This document shows positions 34,087 to 43,825 of a stretch of DNA of 64,000 bases, in pieces. The notes below the pieces were generated by a model that made no database searches, had not been told where the DNA came from, and saw nothing but the letters and a program-made list of their open reading frames with translations. Position numbers and translations under genes: made by a program. The stretch covers positions 1-64,000 of the forward strand of contig JAIEMK010000025.1 of assembly GCA_019752295.1 (NCBI GenBank), read 5' to 3'. The stretch's first letter is position 1; the number at the start of each line of letters is the position of its first letter. The DNA comes from Chitinophagaceae bacterium. GTDB lineage: Bacteria > Bacteroidota > Bacteroidia > Chitinophagales > Chitinophagaceae.

Positions 34087-37000
34087 ATGAATAAATGGCT
34101 TTTTTTAATTGCTTTTGTTTTCCCTTTCTTTTCCATGGCGCAGGTAAGTACCGTGACCTTTGGGAAAAACAGGGTACAACATAAAAAATTCATCTGGAAA
34201 TTCTATCAATCCCCCAACTTCAATACCTATACTTCTCAGGGGGGTGTTGAACTGGGAAAATTCGCAGCGCAGGTTGCCGAAGAAGAATTACCCTCTATTG
34301 AAAATTTTACAGAATATTCTTTGCAACGCAGGGCCAATATTGTGGTATATAATAATTACAACGATTATAAAAGCAGCAATATTGGATTAGGAATGGACTG
34401 GCAGAATGCCGGTGGTTCCACCAAACTGGTGAATAATAAAATCATTGTGTTTTTTGATGGTAACCACGAGCACCTGCGAAGAGGAATTCGCGAAGGAATT
34501 GCAAAAGTGCTTACGGATAATTTATTATTCGGCGACGACATCGGTGAATTTGCCAGCAATCAGGCTTTATTGGATTTGCCCAAATGGTTGGTTGATGGAT
34601 ATGTTGCTTATGTTGCCGAACCTTGGAGTGTTGAAAAAGACGATGCATTAAAAAGCGCCATACTAGGGGGCAATTATAATTCTTTTTATCAGTTTGCATT
34701 CGATAAACCACTTTTAGCAGGAAATGCTTTCTGGTATTATTTCGGAGAAAAATACCGCAAAGAGAACATCACATATATGTTGTATCTGGCGCGCATCTAT
34801 AAAAATTTAAACAGCGCAGCACTGCGGATCTGCAAGGCGAAATTTAAAGATGTTTTGAAAGACTTCATGCAGTTTGAACAGGATCGTTATATAAAAGATA
34901 TTCGCGGCAGAAGAAATGCACCAAAAGGTTTATTGAATGTTACGGAAGATATCAGCAAGTACGACTATTTTAGATTTCAGGCGAACCCCACACCAAAGAG
35001 TAATAACTATGCCGTGGTGGAATTTAAAAAAGGTATTTATAGTGTAAAATATTACGAGAATTTTTACAATTCCAGAACATTGCTTTCGCTGGGTGTAAGA
35101 ACCAATCAGGGTGATATCAATCCGAATTATCCGATCATGGCATGGGATGGTAAGGGCAGCAGATTATTGGTATTGTACTGGAAAGACGGTAAGATAAATA
35201 TGTTTGTGTATGATGCCATTGCGCATTATAAACGATACAAACAAACCATCGAAGGTGTTGATCAGATTCTGGACGCTTCATTTATGCTCGATGCCAATAC
35301 ACTGGTGATGAGTGCCGTTAAAAACGGACATTCGGATATCTTTACTTACAATATCGAAGCAAATAAATTAACGCAGATCACCAATGATGTGTATGATGAT
35401 CTGGAGCCGAGTTTCGTGGCTTTCCCAAATCGTGTGGGAATTATCTTCTCTTCAAACAGACCGAACCCCGAAGCACCAAGTACAGATACGGTTTTACCAA
35501 GTCGATACCACTTCAATATTTTTATGGTTGACGGTATTAATACCGGACCGGTAAAACAAATTGCACAACTCACCAATATCAAATTTGGAAATGCGCATTC
35601 GCCCATGCAGTATAATACCAACCACTTTACATTTGTTTCGGACGAGAATGGTATCAAAAACAGGTGGGCCGGATTTTTTGCAACAGCCCGAAACGGATTA
35701 GATACTTTGTATTATGTAGGGGACGAGATTCTGCATAATCCATCGAATAAAGAATTTGATTCCACATTGGTTGCATGGCGCAAGAACGAGCCGGATAGTG
35801 TAAGTTATTTTCAGGTATTCAGAGATTCTACTTATACTTTCCCCATCACCAATTATCAGAGCTCTTTGCTAGAAACTAGGATCGCCGGCAACAACGGGCA
35901 AGTAAGTGAAGTTAGGCAGGAAGGAGATTTTAAATTTCTGTATAAACTGAAAGTGGATTCCATTGCGCTGAAGAAAAGAAATATCAGTGCAAGGCCCACA
36001 GATTTCATGAAAAAAAATATGGAAGTTAAGCGCACTGCCGACGGGAAAGCCATATTATATACCAACAATAAACCATCGGGCGATTCTGTAAAACAAAAAC
36101 CGAAAGCAATTTTTCAGTCGGAATTTGCTGACGAAAAACCCGATTCAATATCTGTTGCCAGTCTGATGAAAACAGCCGAAAAAGTTTCAACTTTAAGCAA
36201 GTCGCGACTATTCGATTATCGCATGAAGTTCAACAGCGATTATATTCTGGCGGGGTTTACAAATAATGTGCTCATCAATCGATACCAACCCTATGCCGGT
36301 GGATCGGGGCCTATTCAACTCAACAATGGAAATGATCTGAACTTCGCATTCCGTGTGGGAACCAGCGACCTTTTTGAAGATATTAAATTTGTAGGTGGTT
36401 TTAGATTTGGTACAAACCTCAAAGACAAAGATGTTTTCTTTAGTTTTCAGAATTACAGAAAAAGACTTGACTGGGGCTTTACTTATTATCGCAGCAACCA
36501 AACTAATTTTTATGCCAGCTCTTATAATAATGAGCTCTTCACCAATTTGTTTCAGGCCAATGTTACATATCCTTTGAATGAAGTAAAAAGTTTAAGGGCG
36601 ATATTGGCATACAGAACCGACAGAGGTGTACTGAAAGCTTATGATAATAACGCCGGATTACCCGACCCCAATGCTTTGGCTTACAGAGATACGCTCACAA
36701 AATATATTTTATCGCGTTTTGAATATGTACACGATAATACCATCAATCCAACACAGAATATATGGAATGGTTTGCGTTATAAAATTTATGTGGATGCAAA
36801 TCTGCCTGCCATGGCAACAGGTGGAGGAGCAGGAAATGTTACATTTAATTTTGGTACAGATATACGCCGATACATAAAAATTTATCGCAACTTTATTTGG
36901 GCAGGAAGGGCTGCGGCTGATTTCTCCTGGGGCAATAAAAAACTCATTTATTACCTCGGTGGTGTGGATGGTTGGATAGGACCTAAATTTAATAACAACC

Positions 37001-37458
37001 CTCCGGCACCCGATCAGTCTTATGCTTTTCAAACCCTTGCATTAAATATGCGCGGCTACAATCAAAATGTGGCCAATGGAAATAATGCGGTTGTATTAAA
37101 CAGCGAATTCCGATTACCGATTTTTGCAACACTCATTAACAGGCCAATTAATAATGCATTTCTTCGCAATTTTCAGTTGGTACAATTTATCGACTTAGGA
37201 ACTGCATGGAATGGTAAGTTTAACGGCATCAAAAGACCGGGCGAGTATTATCAACAATTAGATCCGAGCGGTATTCCAACAGGCAATGTAGCTGTTCGGA
37301 TTGACGCCGGTGGATTAGGACCTTTTGCCGGTGGTTATGGCTTTGGTGTACGCAGCACTTTACTCGGATATTTTATGAAACTAGATGCAGCCTGGCCAAT
37401 GAAAGGTGTGTTTGTTGGAAAACCCGTCATGTATTTTTCGCTGGGATTTGATTTTTAA
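34087..37458 (+). CDS. Large exported TolB-like propeller and outer-membrane protein
   Basis: An 1123-residue protein with signal peptide (MNKWLFLIAFVFPFFSMAQ; 34072 is the alternative start). An N-terminal peptidase-MA-like segment (to about 300) has no HExxH that I can see and so is probably inactive. A WD40-like/TolB-type propeller follows (about 320-520, e.g. DIFTYNIEANKLTQITND). The C-terminal 400 residues are beta-strand rich with aromatic ends (YFSLGFDF), like a surface-antigen-type outer-membrane barrel. The whole architecture recurs in Bacteroidota with unknown function. Confidence 0.75.
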   Translation: MNKWLFLIAFVFPFFSMAQVSTVTFGKNRVQHKKFIWKFYQSPNFNTYTSQGGVELGKFAAQVAEEELPSIENFTEYSLQRRANIVVYNNYNDYKSSNIGLGMDWQNAGGSTKLVNNKIIVFFDGNHEHLRRGIREGIAKVLTDNLLFGDDIGEFASNQALLDLPKWLVDGYVAYVAEPWSVEKDDALKSAILGGNYNSFYQFAFDKPLLAGNAFWYYFGEKYRKENITYMLYLARIYKNLNSAALRICKAKFKDVLKDFMQFEQDRYIKDIRGRRNAPKGLLNVTEDISKYDYFRFQANPTPKSNNYAVVEFKKGIYSVKYYENFYNSRTLLSLGVRTNQGDINPNYPIMAWDGKGSRLLVLYWKDGKINMFVYDAIAHYKRYKQTIEGVDQILDASFMLDANTLVMSAVKNGHSDIFTYNIEANKLTQITNDVYDDLEPSFVAFPNRVGIIFSSNRPNPEAPSTDTVLPSRYHFNIFMVDGINTGPVKQIAQLTNIKFGNAHSPMQYNTNHFTFVSDENGIKNRWAGFFATARNGLDTLYYVGDEILHNPSNKEFDSTLVAWRKNEPDSVSYFQVFRDSTYTFPITNYQSSLLETRIAGNNGQVSEVRQEGDFKFLYKLKVDSIALKKRNISARPTDFMKKNMEVKRTADGKAILYTNNKPSGDSVKQKPKAIFQSEFADEKPDSISVASLMKTAEKVSTLSKSRLFDYRMKFNSDYILAGFTNNVLINRYQPYAGGSGPIQLNNGNDLNFAFRVGTSDLFEDIKFVGGFRFGTNLKDKDVFFSFQNYRKRLDWGFTYYRSNQTNFYASSYNNELFTNLFQANVTYPLNEVKSLRAILAYRTDRGVLKAYDNNAGLPDPNALAYRDTLTKYILSRFEYVHDNTINPTQNIWNGLRYKIYVDANLPAMATGGGAGNVTFNFGTDIRRYIKIYRNFIWAGRAAADFSWGNKKLIYYLGGVDGWIGPKFNNNPPAPDQSYAFQTLALNMRGYNQNVANGNNAVVLNSEFRLPIFATLINRPINNAFLRNFQLVQFIDLGTAWNGKFNGIKRPGEYYQQLDPSGIPTGNVAVRIDAGGLGPFAGGYGFGVRSTLLGYFMKLDAAWPMKGVFVGKPVMYFSLGFDF

Positions 37459-37500
37459 CGATCTATTAGCTATGTAGATTTAGCCAATGAAAAAGTTATT

Positions 37501-37530
37501 TTATGACTAACCCGCATGGGAATGGTCATA
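37501..37530 (+). terminator. Possible terminator after the propeller/barrel gene
   Basis: A nested inverted repeat (TATGAC..CCC-GCAT-GGG..GTCATA) lies 43 bp after the stop at 37458 and before a T-rich stretch. The stem is interrupted, so it is only a moderate terminator candidate. Confidence 0.4.
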
Positions 37531-37599
37531 GAATTGTCGTTTTATTTAATTTAAGAATTTATAAACTTTTACATTGGTCCATAAGCCCTGCACATCAGC

Positions 37600-37607
37600 T
37601 ATATTTG
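37600..37607 (+). promoter_or_regulatory. -7 promoter element, possibly leaderless transcript
   Basis: TATATTTG matches TAnnTTTG, with a TTGG 22 bp upstream as -33 candidate. The ATG at 37613 is only 5 bases after the element, where transcription should start, so the mRNA may be leaderless. Confidence 0.45.
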
Positions 37608-37612
37608 ACCCG

Positions 37613-40105
37613 ATGTTTTTTAATCGTAAATCGGGATTCCTATTATTGCTGTTTTTGCTCAGTTCTTTTTTATTAAACGCGCAAACCAAAAGGTTGGCAG
37701 GGGTTATTAAAGATAAACAGAGCGACGAACCCATACCCTTTGCTTCAGTTGTATTTAAGCTTTCTAAAAAAGGGGCACTTACAGATTCTGCCGGAAGATT
37801 TTCGTTGGACTACGAAGCCGTGTTCGCTAACGATTCTTTACTAGTGCAAAGTGTGGGGTACAAAGCGCTGGTTTTGCCGATCAGTGCATTCAGAGATTCT
37901 GCAACCATTATTTTTAAAATCGAAGTCTTACCTCCTTCGGGTGAAGCTGTTGTAAAATCAAAATACAATCGAGCACTCTGGTTCTGGAAAAAGATTATGG
38001 CAAATAAAGACAAGAATAACAGAACGCGGTGGGATAGTTATTCTTATGAGATCTACAATAAGTTGGAGATGGATCTCAATAATATAAAGAAAGAAAAACT
38101 TGCGAAAAATATTATTTTAAAACCACTCGGATTTGTATTGAGTTATGTTGACTCGGCCGAAGGCAGCCGACCTTATCTACCGGTTTATCTGAGCGAAACT
38201 TTGTCCGATTATTATTATCAAAAAAATCCGGAACGCATTCATGAAGTAATCAAAGCCACCAAAACAAATGGTGTAGAAAACGAAAGCCTGATTAAAGAAA
38301 TGGGAGGGATGTACCAAAACGTAAACGTGTACAACAATTTCATTCCGGTTTTCAACAAAGATTTTATTAGTCCTTTTAACAGCAACGGTGATAATTATTA
38401 CAAATTTAAATTAGCCGACACTGCATATCTCAGAGGAAAAAGACTGGTGCATTTCAGGTTCTCCGCAAAACGAAAAGGCGAAAATACATTTGAAGGCGAT
38501 TGCTGGGTAAATGATACCAGTTTTGCGATTCAAAAAGTAACGATGCGACCTTCGCCCGATGCCAATATCAATTTCATTGAAGGACTTTCTATCATTCAGG
38601 AATACAGGCTCATCAACGATTCTATCTGGTTCTTATACAAAGACCGTTTTGTGGCCGATATTGCTCCGATAGGAAATGGCAAACTGGGAATTAAGGGAAG
38701 AAAAACGGCTACTTACGAGCACGTTGTACTGAATGATACCGCCACTACTCAGGATATTGCAAAAACCAAAAAAAATCAGCAGGTGGATCTGGTGCCCAAT
38801 ACACAAGATCTCCCAGATTCGTTTTGGCAAAAAAATCGCCACGAAGGGCTCGATAAAAACGAACTGACTGTTTATAAAGTACTCGATACGCTAACAAAAA
38901 ATAAAACTTATATCTTTTATCGAGATGCAGTAGAAGCCATCATGAAGGGAACAAAAGATATTGGCAATATTAGAATTGGCCCTTGGTATTATTGGATGAG
39001 TGGAAACTATTGGGAAGGTGCACGTTTTAGGTTTGATGTATCTACCAACAGAGGCTTTCATAAAAAATTATTCCTGAGCGCTTACACTGCTTATGGCACA
39101 AAAGATCATCAGTTTAAAGGAGGCGGGGAAGTAAAATACTTATTCAATAAAGACTACTGGACTTACCTGCGTGTGTTGTATAAAAATGATCTAGATAATG
39201 GTCAGGTAAACTACGATCAACTGGGAACAGATAACCTTTTTGCTACGCTGTTTAGAAGGCCGAATATTCCTTATAAATTTCAGCGGCTGGAAAGAAAAGA
39301 AATTGAGTTTTATAAAGAATCACCAAAAGGATTTGGGGTTGGTATTACTTTAGTGAACAAAAAATATGATCCTTTATTAAATCTGCCAGGTAAGGAATTT
39401 TATACTCAAAACGGAGCCGAACCCTTCAACACATTTGAGTCGGTATTGCATTTAAGGTATGCACATTTGGAACGTAGTTTAATTTCAAACTTTTCGAGAA
39501 TCAGTCTTGGAAGTCTTTATCCGATTCTGGATCTTAAATACACGAGAGGCTGGGCAAACGTGTTGAGTGGCAATTACGATTATCATAAAGTAGATGCAAC
39601 TATTACACACTATTTTAAGGTTTCGCCTTATGGCCAAATAAAATATAATTTCTTTGGAGGAAAAGTGTTTGGAACATTGCCCTATCAAATGCTCGATATT
39701 TTGCCGGGCAGCGAAGTGTATTACTATAATCGATATGCTTTTAACCTGATGCAACGTTTTGAATATCTGGCTGATCAGTATGCAGGATTTAATGTGGAAC
39801 ATAATTTTGGTCCAGGAATATTTAAATACAATACGCTTACACGCAAATTAAAATTCCGCCAATTTTGGAGTGCTAAAGGAGTTGTAGGCACCCTGAGTGA
39901 GGCGAACAAACAAATGAATTTTGTGGGTAATTATCCCTATCGCTCATTGGATGGAAAACCTTATATCGAACTGGGTACTGGGGTTGATAATATCTTTAAA
40001 TTCTTTAGAATTGATTTTGTTTGGCGTGTAGCATCACCACCACCAATCAGCGGCGAATTACGTGATAAGTTTGGCATGTTTGCCAGCTTCAGATTCCAGT
40101 TCTAA
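37613..40105 (+). CDS. DUF5686/CarboxypepD_reg-like outer-membrane protein
   Basis: An 830-residue protein from MFFNRKSGFLLLL (preferred over 37574). After the signal peptide comes a CarboxypepD_reg-like domain (LAGVIKDKQSDEPIPFASV, about residues 28-110). The remainder matches the layout of DUF5686, a Bacteroidota outer-membrane family with periplasmic domains and a C-terminal beta-barrel ending in Phe (FASFRFQF). The function is unknown; TonB-like or surface assembly roles are speculative. It follows another large barrel protein on the same strand and converges on pyrD with an 8-bp gap. Confidence 0.85.
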   Translation: MFFNRKSGFLLLLFLLSSFLLNAQTKRLAGVIKDKQSDEPIPFASVVFKLSKKGALTDSAGRFSLDYEAVFANDSLLVQSVGYKALVLPISAFRDSATIIFKIEVLPPSGEAVVKSKYNRALWFWKKIMANKDKNNRTRWDSYSYEIYNKLEMDLNNIKKEKLAKNIILKPLGFVLSYVDSAEGSRPYLPVYLSETLSDYYYQKNPERIHEVIKATKTNGVENESLIKEMGGMYQNVNVYNNFIPVFNKDFISPFNSNGDNYYKFKLADTAYLRGKRLVHFRFSAKRKGENTFEGDCWVNDTSFAIQKVTMRPSPDANINFIEGLSIIQEYRLINDSIWFLYKDRFVADIAPIGNGKLGIKGRKTATYEHVVLNDTATTQDIAKTKKNQQVDLVPNTQDLPDSFWQKNRHEGLDKNELTVYKVLDTLTKNKTYIFYRDAVEAIMKGTKDIGNIRIGPWYYWMSGNYWEGARFRFDVSTNRGFHKKLFLSAYTAYGTKDHQFKGGGEVKYLFNKDYWTYLRVLYKNDLDNGQVNYDQLGTDNLFATLFRRPNIPYKFQRLERKEIEFYKESPKGFGVGITLVNKKYDPLLNLPGKEFYTQNGAEPFNTFESVLHLRYAHLERSLISNFSRISLGSLYPILDLKYTRGWANVLSGNYDYHKVDATITHYFKVSPYGQIKYNFFGGKVFGTLPYQMLDILPGSEVYYYNRYAFNLMQRFEYLADQYAGFNVEHNFGPGIFKYNTLTRKLKFRQFWSAKGVVGTLSEANKQMNFVGNYPYRSLDGKPYIELGTGVDNIFKFFRIDFVWRVASPPPISGELRDKFGMFASFRFQF

Positions 40106-40113
40106 ACTAATTA

Positions 40114-41169
40114 TTAGTACCCAGCAAGCGACTTACAAATATTTTTTACAATCCAGGGCCCTTCATAAATAAATCCGGTCCATACCTGCACCAGCGATGC
40201 GCCGGCATCTAATTTTTCTTTTGCATCGGAACCAGTAAAAATGCCGCCACTGGCAATTATCGGGATCTTGCCGCCGGTATTTTCTGAAAGATATTTTACT
40301 ACCTCAGTAGCTCTGTTGGTAACGGGTTTGCCACTTAAACCACCTGCACCCATTGCTTCTACTTCCAATGCCGGAGTAAGCAAGTTGGCGCGACTAATAG
40401 TAGTATTTGTTGCAACCAGTCCGTCGAGTTTTGTTTCAAACGAAAGTGATACGATATCGCTTAATTGCTCATCACTAAGATCAGGAGCGATCTTCAATAA
40501 AAGGGGCTTCGGTTTTGCCTTACCCTGATTGATATTCTGAAGGTTGCCTAAGATTTTTAAGAGAGAATCTTTCTCCTGTAATTCGCGCAAGCCGGGTGTA
40601 TTTGGGGAACTAACATTCACTACAAAATAATCTACTGTTTCAAATAATTCCTGAAAGCATATCTCATAATCCTTCCAGGCCTGCTCATTAGGTGTTAATT
40701 TATTCTTGCCAATATTTCCGCCAACAATCAGCGATGCACCAATTTCTTTTGTCTTTGTTTGATTCCATTCGGCTAATCTTTTTTTTACCTGCTGAACCCC
40801 CTCGTTGTTGAAACCCATACGGTTGATCAGGGCTTTGTCTTTGGGCAAGCGAAATAATCGAGGCTTGCTATTCCCATCCTGGGCAAGCGGCGTTACGGTT
40901 CCGATTTCTACAAATCCAAATCCCAGACAAGCCAGTTCTTTTAAATAGCTTGCATTTTTGTCGAAGCCCGCACCCAATCCTACCGGGTTGCTAAAATGCA
41001 GTCCGAATAAATCTTTTTCCAATGAGCTGTTGGCATAGCAGAACTGCTTTTGAATCAGTTTTCGAGTAGCACTGATACTGCAGGCCGTATGGAGTTGGTG
41101 CATTGTAAAATGGTGTACATCTTCGGGCGGAAATTTAAAAAGCAGGTTGCGGAGAATGGGATATAACAT
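40114..41169 (-). CDS. pyrD: Dihydroorotate dehydrogenase (quinone), class 2
   Basis: A 351-residue flavoprotein; start MLYPILRNLLFKFPPEDVHHF at 41169 preferred over 41220. The N-terminal helices (FPPEDVHHFT) are the membrane-associating segment of class 2 enzymes. The FMN barrel shows GLGAGFDKNA, GFVEIGTVTP, a catalytic Ser in NVSSPNTPGLR and GASLVQVWTGFIYEGP. It oxidises dihydroorotate to orotate with quinone in pyrimidine synthesis. Confidence 0.96.
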   Translation of the reverse strand: MLYPILRNLLFKFPPEDVHHFTMHQLHTACSISATRKLIQKQFCYANSSLEKDLFGLHFSNPVGLGAGFDKNASYLKELACLGFGFVEIGTVTPLAQDGNSKPRLFRLPKDKALINRMGFNNEGVQQVKKRLAEWNQTKTKEIGASLIVGGNIGKNKLTPNEQAWKDYEICFQELFETVDYFVVNVSSPNTPGLRELQEKDSLLKILGNLQNINQGKAKPKPLLLKIAPDLSDEQLSDIVSLSFETKLDGLVATNTTISRANLLTPALEVEAMGAGGLSGKPVTNRATEVVKYLSENTGGKIPIIASGGIFTGSDAKEKLDAGASLVQVWTGFIYEGPWIVKNICKSLAGY

Positions 41170-41239
41170 GATGCGAAGATAAAGCAGGTAACGGCTAAAA
41201 ATTAATAGTTGCATAAACAACTTTTATTTTAATTTTCCC

Positions 41240-41247
41240 TACATTTG
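41240..41247 (+). promoter_or_regulatory. -7 promoter element of the thiolase gene
   Basis: TACATTTG matches TAnnTTTG and lies 22 bp before the ATG at 41270 in the gap between divergent pyrD and the thiolase. No clear -33 element is seen at the usual spacing. Confidence 0.4.
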
Positions 41248-41269
41248 GTCAGATTAAAATAAAATCATC

Positions 41270-42445
41270 ATGCAGGAAGCATATATCGTTGCCGGCTATC
41301 GTACTGCGGTTACCAAAAGCAAAAGAGGCGGATTCCGTTTTTTTCGCCCCGACGATCTGGCCGTTGAAGTGATTAAAGGATTAGTTGCAACTATTCCACA
41401 GTTGGACACCAAAAGAGTTGATGATGTAATCGTCGGAAATGCAGTACCGGAAGCAGAGCAGGGTTTGCAGTTTGGACGAATTATTTCGGCACGTGCTTTG
41501 GGTATTGACGTTGCGGGATTTACCATTAATCGTTATTGTGCCAGTGGATTGGAAGCCATCGCTTTGGCAACTGCCAAAATACGCACGGGCATGGCTGATT
41601 GCATTGTTGCAGGTGGTACCGAAAGTATGAGTCTGGTGCCAACAGCAGGGTGGAAAACTGTTCCGGCATATTCCATTACAAAAGACACACCCGATTATTA
41701 TTTGAGTATGGGCTTAACGGCAGAAGCTGTTGCCAAAGAATATCATGTAAACAGAGAAGATCAGGATCAGTTTGCAACAACTTCGCACCAGAAAGCCGCC
41801 ACAGCTATCAAAGAAGGATATTTTAAATCGGGTATTCTGCCCATCAATGTGGAGGAAACTTATGTAAATGAAAAGGGTAAAAAAGCGGTAAGAAATTATA
41901 TTGTTGATACCGACGAAGGGGTGCGTGCAGAAACCACAACGGAAATATTGTCGAAGCTGAAACCTGCATTTGCTATTGGCGGATCTGTAACCGCAGGTAA
42001 CTCTTCACAAACAAGTGATGGCGCTGCTTTTGTGATTGTGATGAGCGAAAGGATGGTTGTGGAATTGGGACTAAAACCAATTGGCCGTTTGGTAAACGTG
42101 GCTTCTGCCGGTGTTGAACCAAGACTGATGGGAATCGGTCCGGTTGCAGCTATTCCAAAAGTATTGAAGCAGGCAAATATGACGCTTGCAGATATCGACC
42201 TGATTGAATTGAATGAAGCATTTGCTTCTCAATCGCTTGCTGTAATTCGTGAACTGGGGTTGAACAGAGATATCGTGAATATCAATGGCGGTGCAATTGC
42301 TTTGGGTCACCCACTGGGATGCACCGGTTGCAAATTAACCGTGCAGATCCTCAACGATATGAAAAGGTTAAACAAAAAATATGGCTTGGTTTCGGCCTGC
42401 GTGGGAGGAGGTCAGGGCATTGCCGGAATCATCGAAAATTTATAA
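41270..42445 (+). CDS. Acetyl-CoA C-acyltransferase (thiolase)
   Basis: A 391-residue enzyme with the acylated Cys90 in NRYCASGLEA, the His of the NGGAIALGHPLG segment and the second active-site Cys in SACVGGGQG. These are the three landmarks of degradative or biosynthetic thiolases. It cleaves 3-ketoacyl-CoA or condenses acetyl-CoA. No other beta-oxidation genes are adjacent, so fadA versus acetoacetyl-CoA thiolase cannot be decided. It has its own promoter element and a strong terminator. Confidence 0.95.
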   Translation: MQEAYIVAGYRTAVTKSKRGGFRFFRPDDLAVEVIKGLVATIPQLDTKRVDDVIVGNAVPEAEQGLQFGRIISARALGIDVAGFTINRYCASGLEAIALATAKIRTGMADCIVAGGTESMSLVPTAGWKTVPAYSITKDTPDYYLSMGLTAEAVAKEYHVNREDQDQFATTSHQKAATAIKEGYFKSGILPINVEETYVNEKGKKAVRNYIVDTDEGVRAETTTEILSKLKPAFAIGGSVTAGNSSQTSDGAAFVIVMSERMVVELGLKPIGRLVNVASAGVEPRLMGIGPVAAIPKVLKQANMTLADIDLIELNEAFASQSLAVIRELGLNRDIVNINGGAIALGHPLGCTGCKLTVQILNDMKRLNKKYGLVSACVGGGQGIAGIIENL

Positions 42446-42467
42446 ACAGAACTATTTTTTAAAGGCT

Positions 42468-42493
42468 TGTCCGGCAATGAATTTTGCCGGACA
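42468..42493 (+). terminator. Intrinsic terminator after the thiolase
   Basis: A perfect 10-bp stem TGTCCGGCAA / TTGCCGGACA with a 6-nt loop is followed by TTTTTATTT, 23 bp after the stop codon. Confidence 0.88.
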
Positions 42494-42661
42494 TTTTTAT
42501 TTCCACGAATTAAAAACTTTGCTGATTTATATCATTGTTTATTGCGTGGAAACAGACTAGCTTTATAGGACAAATTAAAATAGGAATGAGCCATAAGAAA
42601 ATTTGTAACAACCAAATGTTGATTAGCGAATTCTCTGGCCAAAATCAATAAAAATTAACTT

Positions 42662-43492
42662 ATGAAAACGATATTAGTTCCTACCGACTTTTCAAGTACA
42701 GCCCGCAATGCTGCAAAATATGCACTGGCATTGGCTAACCAAATTGCAGCCGACAGAATCGTATTGTATAATGCTTATCAAGCTCCTGTAAGCGTAGATC
42801 CAATGGTACCAACCGTGCAATTATTGGATATGGATCTGATGAAAAAAAGTAGCGAGGAAGGATTGGCTGAATTCAAGGCCGAGCTCGCTAAAGAACCTTT
42901 TGGAAATATTGAAATGGATACGTTCAGCGAATACAATGTTCTAACAGGAGGTATCAATGAATTATGCAAAGCCGTTGGCGCAGATTTTATTGTGATGGGT
43001 ATTACAGGTGGCGGTGCAGTTACCGAAACGCTGATTGGTAGTAATGCAGTGAGTGTTTCACAACATTCCATCATTCCGGTAGTAATTGTACCTCCGGATG
43101 CGAATTTTGTTCCGATTAAAAATGTGGTGTTGGCCTGCGACTTCAAGCAGGTATTGGAAACAACTCCGATTAAACTATTAACACAGTTGCTCGAAAATAC
43201 CGGCGCCAAATTGCACGTGTTGCATGTAAATAGTTCTTCAGAAAAAGCAATCGATGTTTCTTTCGAAAATATGGTGTTGGATGGGTTGCTAAAAGGACTT
43301 CATCCGGAATATCATTTCGTAGAAAATGAATCATTTACTGTCGGCATCAATCAGTTCGCCGACGATAATAAAATGGACCTCATTATCACCATGCCTAAAA
43401 AGCATGGATTCTTCGATAGCATCTTCAAGAAGAGTCACACCAAGCGTTTGGCCTTCCATAGTCATTTGCCTTTGATGGTAATGCATGATTAA
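42662..43492 (+). CDS. Tandem-domain universal stress protein
   Basis: A 276-residue cytosolic protein with two UspA domains (about 1-145 and 150-276). The first starts ILVPTDFSSTARNAAKYAL, and its GSNAVSVSQHSIIPVVIV matches the ATP-binding GxxGS/T-S-x-V pattern with changes. The second is more divergent and ends KSHTKRLAFHSHLPLMVMH. Such proteins accumulate on starvation or stress. The roughly 100-bp leader holds TAGCTTTA near 42560, a one-mismatch -7 element. Confidence 0.9.
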   Translation: MKTILVPTDFSSTARNAAKYALALANQIAADRIVLYNAYQAPVSVDPMVPTVQLLDMDLMKKSSEEGLAEFKAELAKEPFGNIEMDTFSEYNVLTGGINELCKAVGADFIVMGITGGGAVTETLIGSNAVSVSQHSIIPVVIVPPDANFVPIKNVVLACDFKQVLETTPIKLLTQLLENTGAKLHVLHVNSSSEKAIDVSFENMVLDGLLKGLHPEYHFVENESFTVGINQFADDNKMDLIITMPKKHGFFDSIFKKSHTKRLAFHSHLPLMVMHD

Positions 43493-43533
43493 GAAAGTGA
43501 AGAGCTTTTGACTTTTGCGAGTCTGTTTTTATA

Positions 43534-43575
43534 GCACGCAGATGACGCAGATGAAACTGATTGGCGCTGATTTTA
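43534..43575 (+). repeat. GCACGCAGATGACGCAGAT-type intergenic repeat fragment
   Basis: A segment reading GCACGCAGATGACGCAGAT followed by GAAACTGATTGGCGCTGAT has internal near-repeats (CGCAGAT twice, CTGAT twice). Ten bases of it, GCACGCAGAT, recur at 50517-50526 near another convergent gap. It resembles low-copy dispersed repeats I associate with Bacteroidota intergenic DNA. Confidence 0.35.
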
Positions 43576-43598
43576 TTTAATTAGAGTTGCAAAATTAG

Positions 43599-43758
43599 TT
43601 TCCCCTCCAAACCACGGTTTGGAGGGGGCGCCGATTTCGTGTAACGGAATTCGGCGGGGGTGGTTGATCTCAAATAAAGTATTTTTCGTCGAATCAAGTT
43701 TTTTCCCACCCCACTTCGCTGCGCTCGCACCCCTCCCAAACACGTTTGGGAGGGGAAA
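43599..43758 (+). mobile_element. MITE-like dispersed repeat, copy 2
   Basis: A 160-bp element with the same inverted ends TTTCCCCTCC / GGAGGGGAAA and the same core (GGTGGTTGATCTCAAATAA, then AGTATTTTTC) as 21585-21751. The arms have diverged but keep base-pairing, for example CCCCTCCAAACC...GGTTTGGAGGGG at the left and CCCCTCCCAAAC-AC-GTTTGGGAGGGG at the right. This is good evidence for selected hairpins. It lies between the convergent usp and nadE genes. Confidence 0.65.
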
Positions 43759-43825
43759 TATTTTTATTCTTCTTCTTGCAAGTAAAAATTACCTCTTCAC
43801 TAAAACATGCAAGAATGAAAATCAT

